This document shows positions 5,706 through 5,774 of a stretch of 5,774 nt of DNA, piece after piece (positions within the stretch are counted from its first letter, which is position 1; every line of letters starts with the position of its first letter). The position numbers and the translations under genes were made by a program. The notes under the pieces are model-generated. The model ran no database searches, was not told the DNA's origin, and saw only the letters and a program-made list of their open reading frames with translations. The stretch spans positions 1 to 5,774 of the forward strand of contig CAZSKA010000241.1 of assembly GCA_964607315.1 (NCBI GenBank). Direction: 5' to 3'. Source of the stretch: JAHDFB01 sp964607315. GTDB lineage: Bacteria; Bacteroidota; Bacteroidia; Chitinophagales; Saprospiraceae.

Positions 5706-5774
5706 TACCCGATAATGGGTAACGAATAATGATAGGCGTCGTCTCCGACGAAGGAGGATATGATCGTCCTATCT
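5706..5774 (+). repeat. Nested palindrome with ATGGGTAAC arm (REP/MITE-like element, copy 2; may continue past the window edge)
   Basis: ATGGGTAAC at 5715-5723 is followed by an outer stem GATAGG (5731-5736) pairing with CCTATC (5768-5773). Inside is a perfect hairpin CGTCG-TCTC-CGACG (5737-5750). A small hairpin TACCC-GATAAT-GGGTA (5706-5721) overlaps the start. TATGATCGTCCT (5759-5770) is identical to 4966-4977. This copy lies just upstream of the toxin promoter and is inverted relative to copy 1. The hairpin sequence and its intergenic place resemble REP-type elements mobilised by REP-associated tyrosine transposases, but no transposase is in the window. Confidence 0.5.

Overview
The window looks like a low-GC chromosomal segment from a member of the Bacteroidota, probably the Cytophagia/Flavobacteriia side. 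The evidence is AT-rich intergenic DNA, start codons preceded by A-rich stretches instead of Shine-Dalgarno sequences, a promoter matching the Bacteroidota TAnnTTTG type, and protein families typical of that phylum. No rRNA, tRNA, CRISPR array or insertion-sequence transposase is visible. The genus cannot be fixed from sequence reading alone.

Positions 1-317 are a non-coding leader with one weak promoter candidate. Positions 318-4686 hold a tightly coupled three-gene operon on the + strand. Its genes are a secreted 838-residue PIG-L/LmbE-type zinc deacetylase with a C-terminal glutamine-amidotransferase-like domain, a 39-residue single-pass membrane protein, and a 578-residue sodium:solute symporter. 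The small gene starts inside the stop of the deacetylase gene (ATGA) and ends inside the start of the symporter gene (TAATG), so all three are probably translated together. The likely logic is that the periplasmic enzyme removes an acyl (probably N-acetyl) group from a sugar-like substrate and the symporter imports the product, with the small protein as a possible partner of the transporter. The substrate is unknown.

Positions 4687-5007 are a convergent intergenic region. It holds a possible frameshifted small gene on the - strand and a GC-rich nested palindrome. Positions 5008-5633 carry a toxin-first type II toxin-antitoxin pair on the - strand: a Gp49/HigB-like RelE-superfamily toxin, then an XRE-type HigA-like antitoxin 2 bases downstream. 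Its promoter, with a perfect TATATTTG -7 box, lies just upstream and is flanked by a 10-bp inverted repeat (9 of 10 matching) that is a good operator candidate.

The toxin-antitoxin module is bracketed by two related palindromic elements in opposite orientation (about 4941-4995 and 5706-5774). They share ATGGGTAAC and a 12-base word, TATGATCGTCCT. This suggests a REP/MITE-like repeat family and possibly a mobile or repeat-associated cassette. The most interesting points are the small coupled membrane protein, the helical periplasmic insertion in the symporter, and the bracketing of the toxin-antitoxin cassette.
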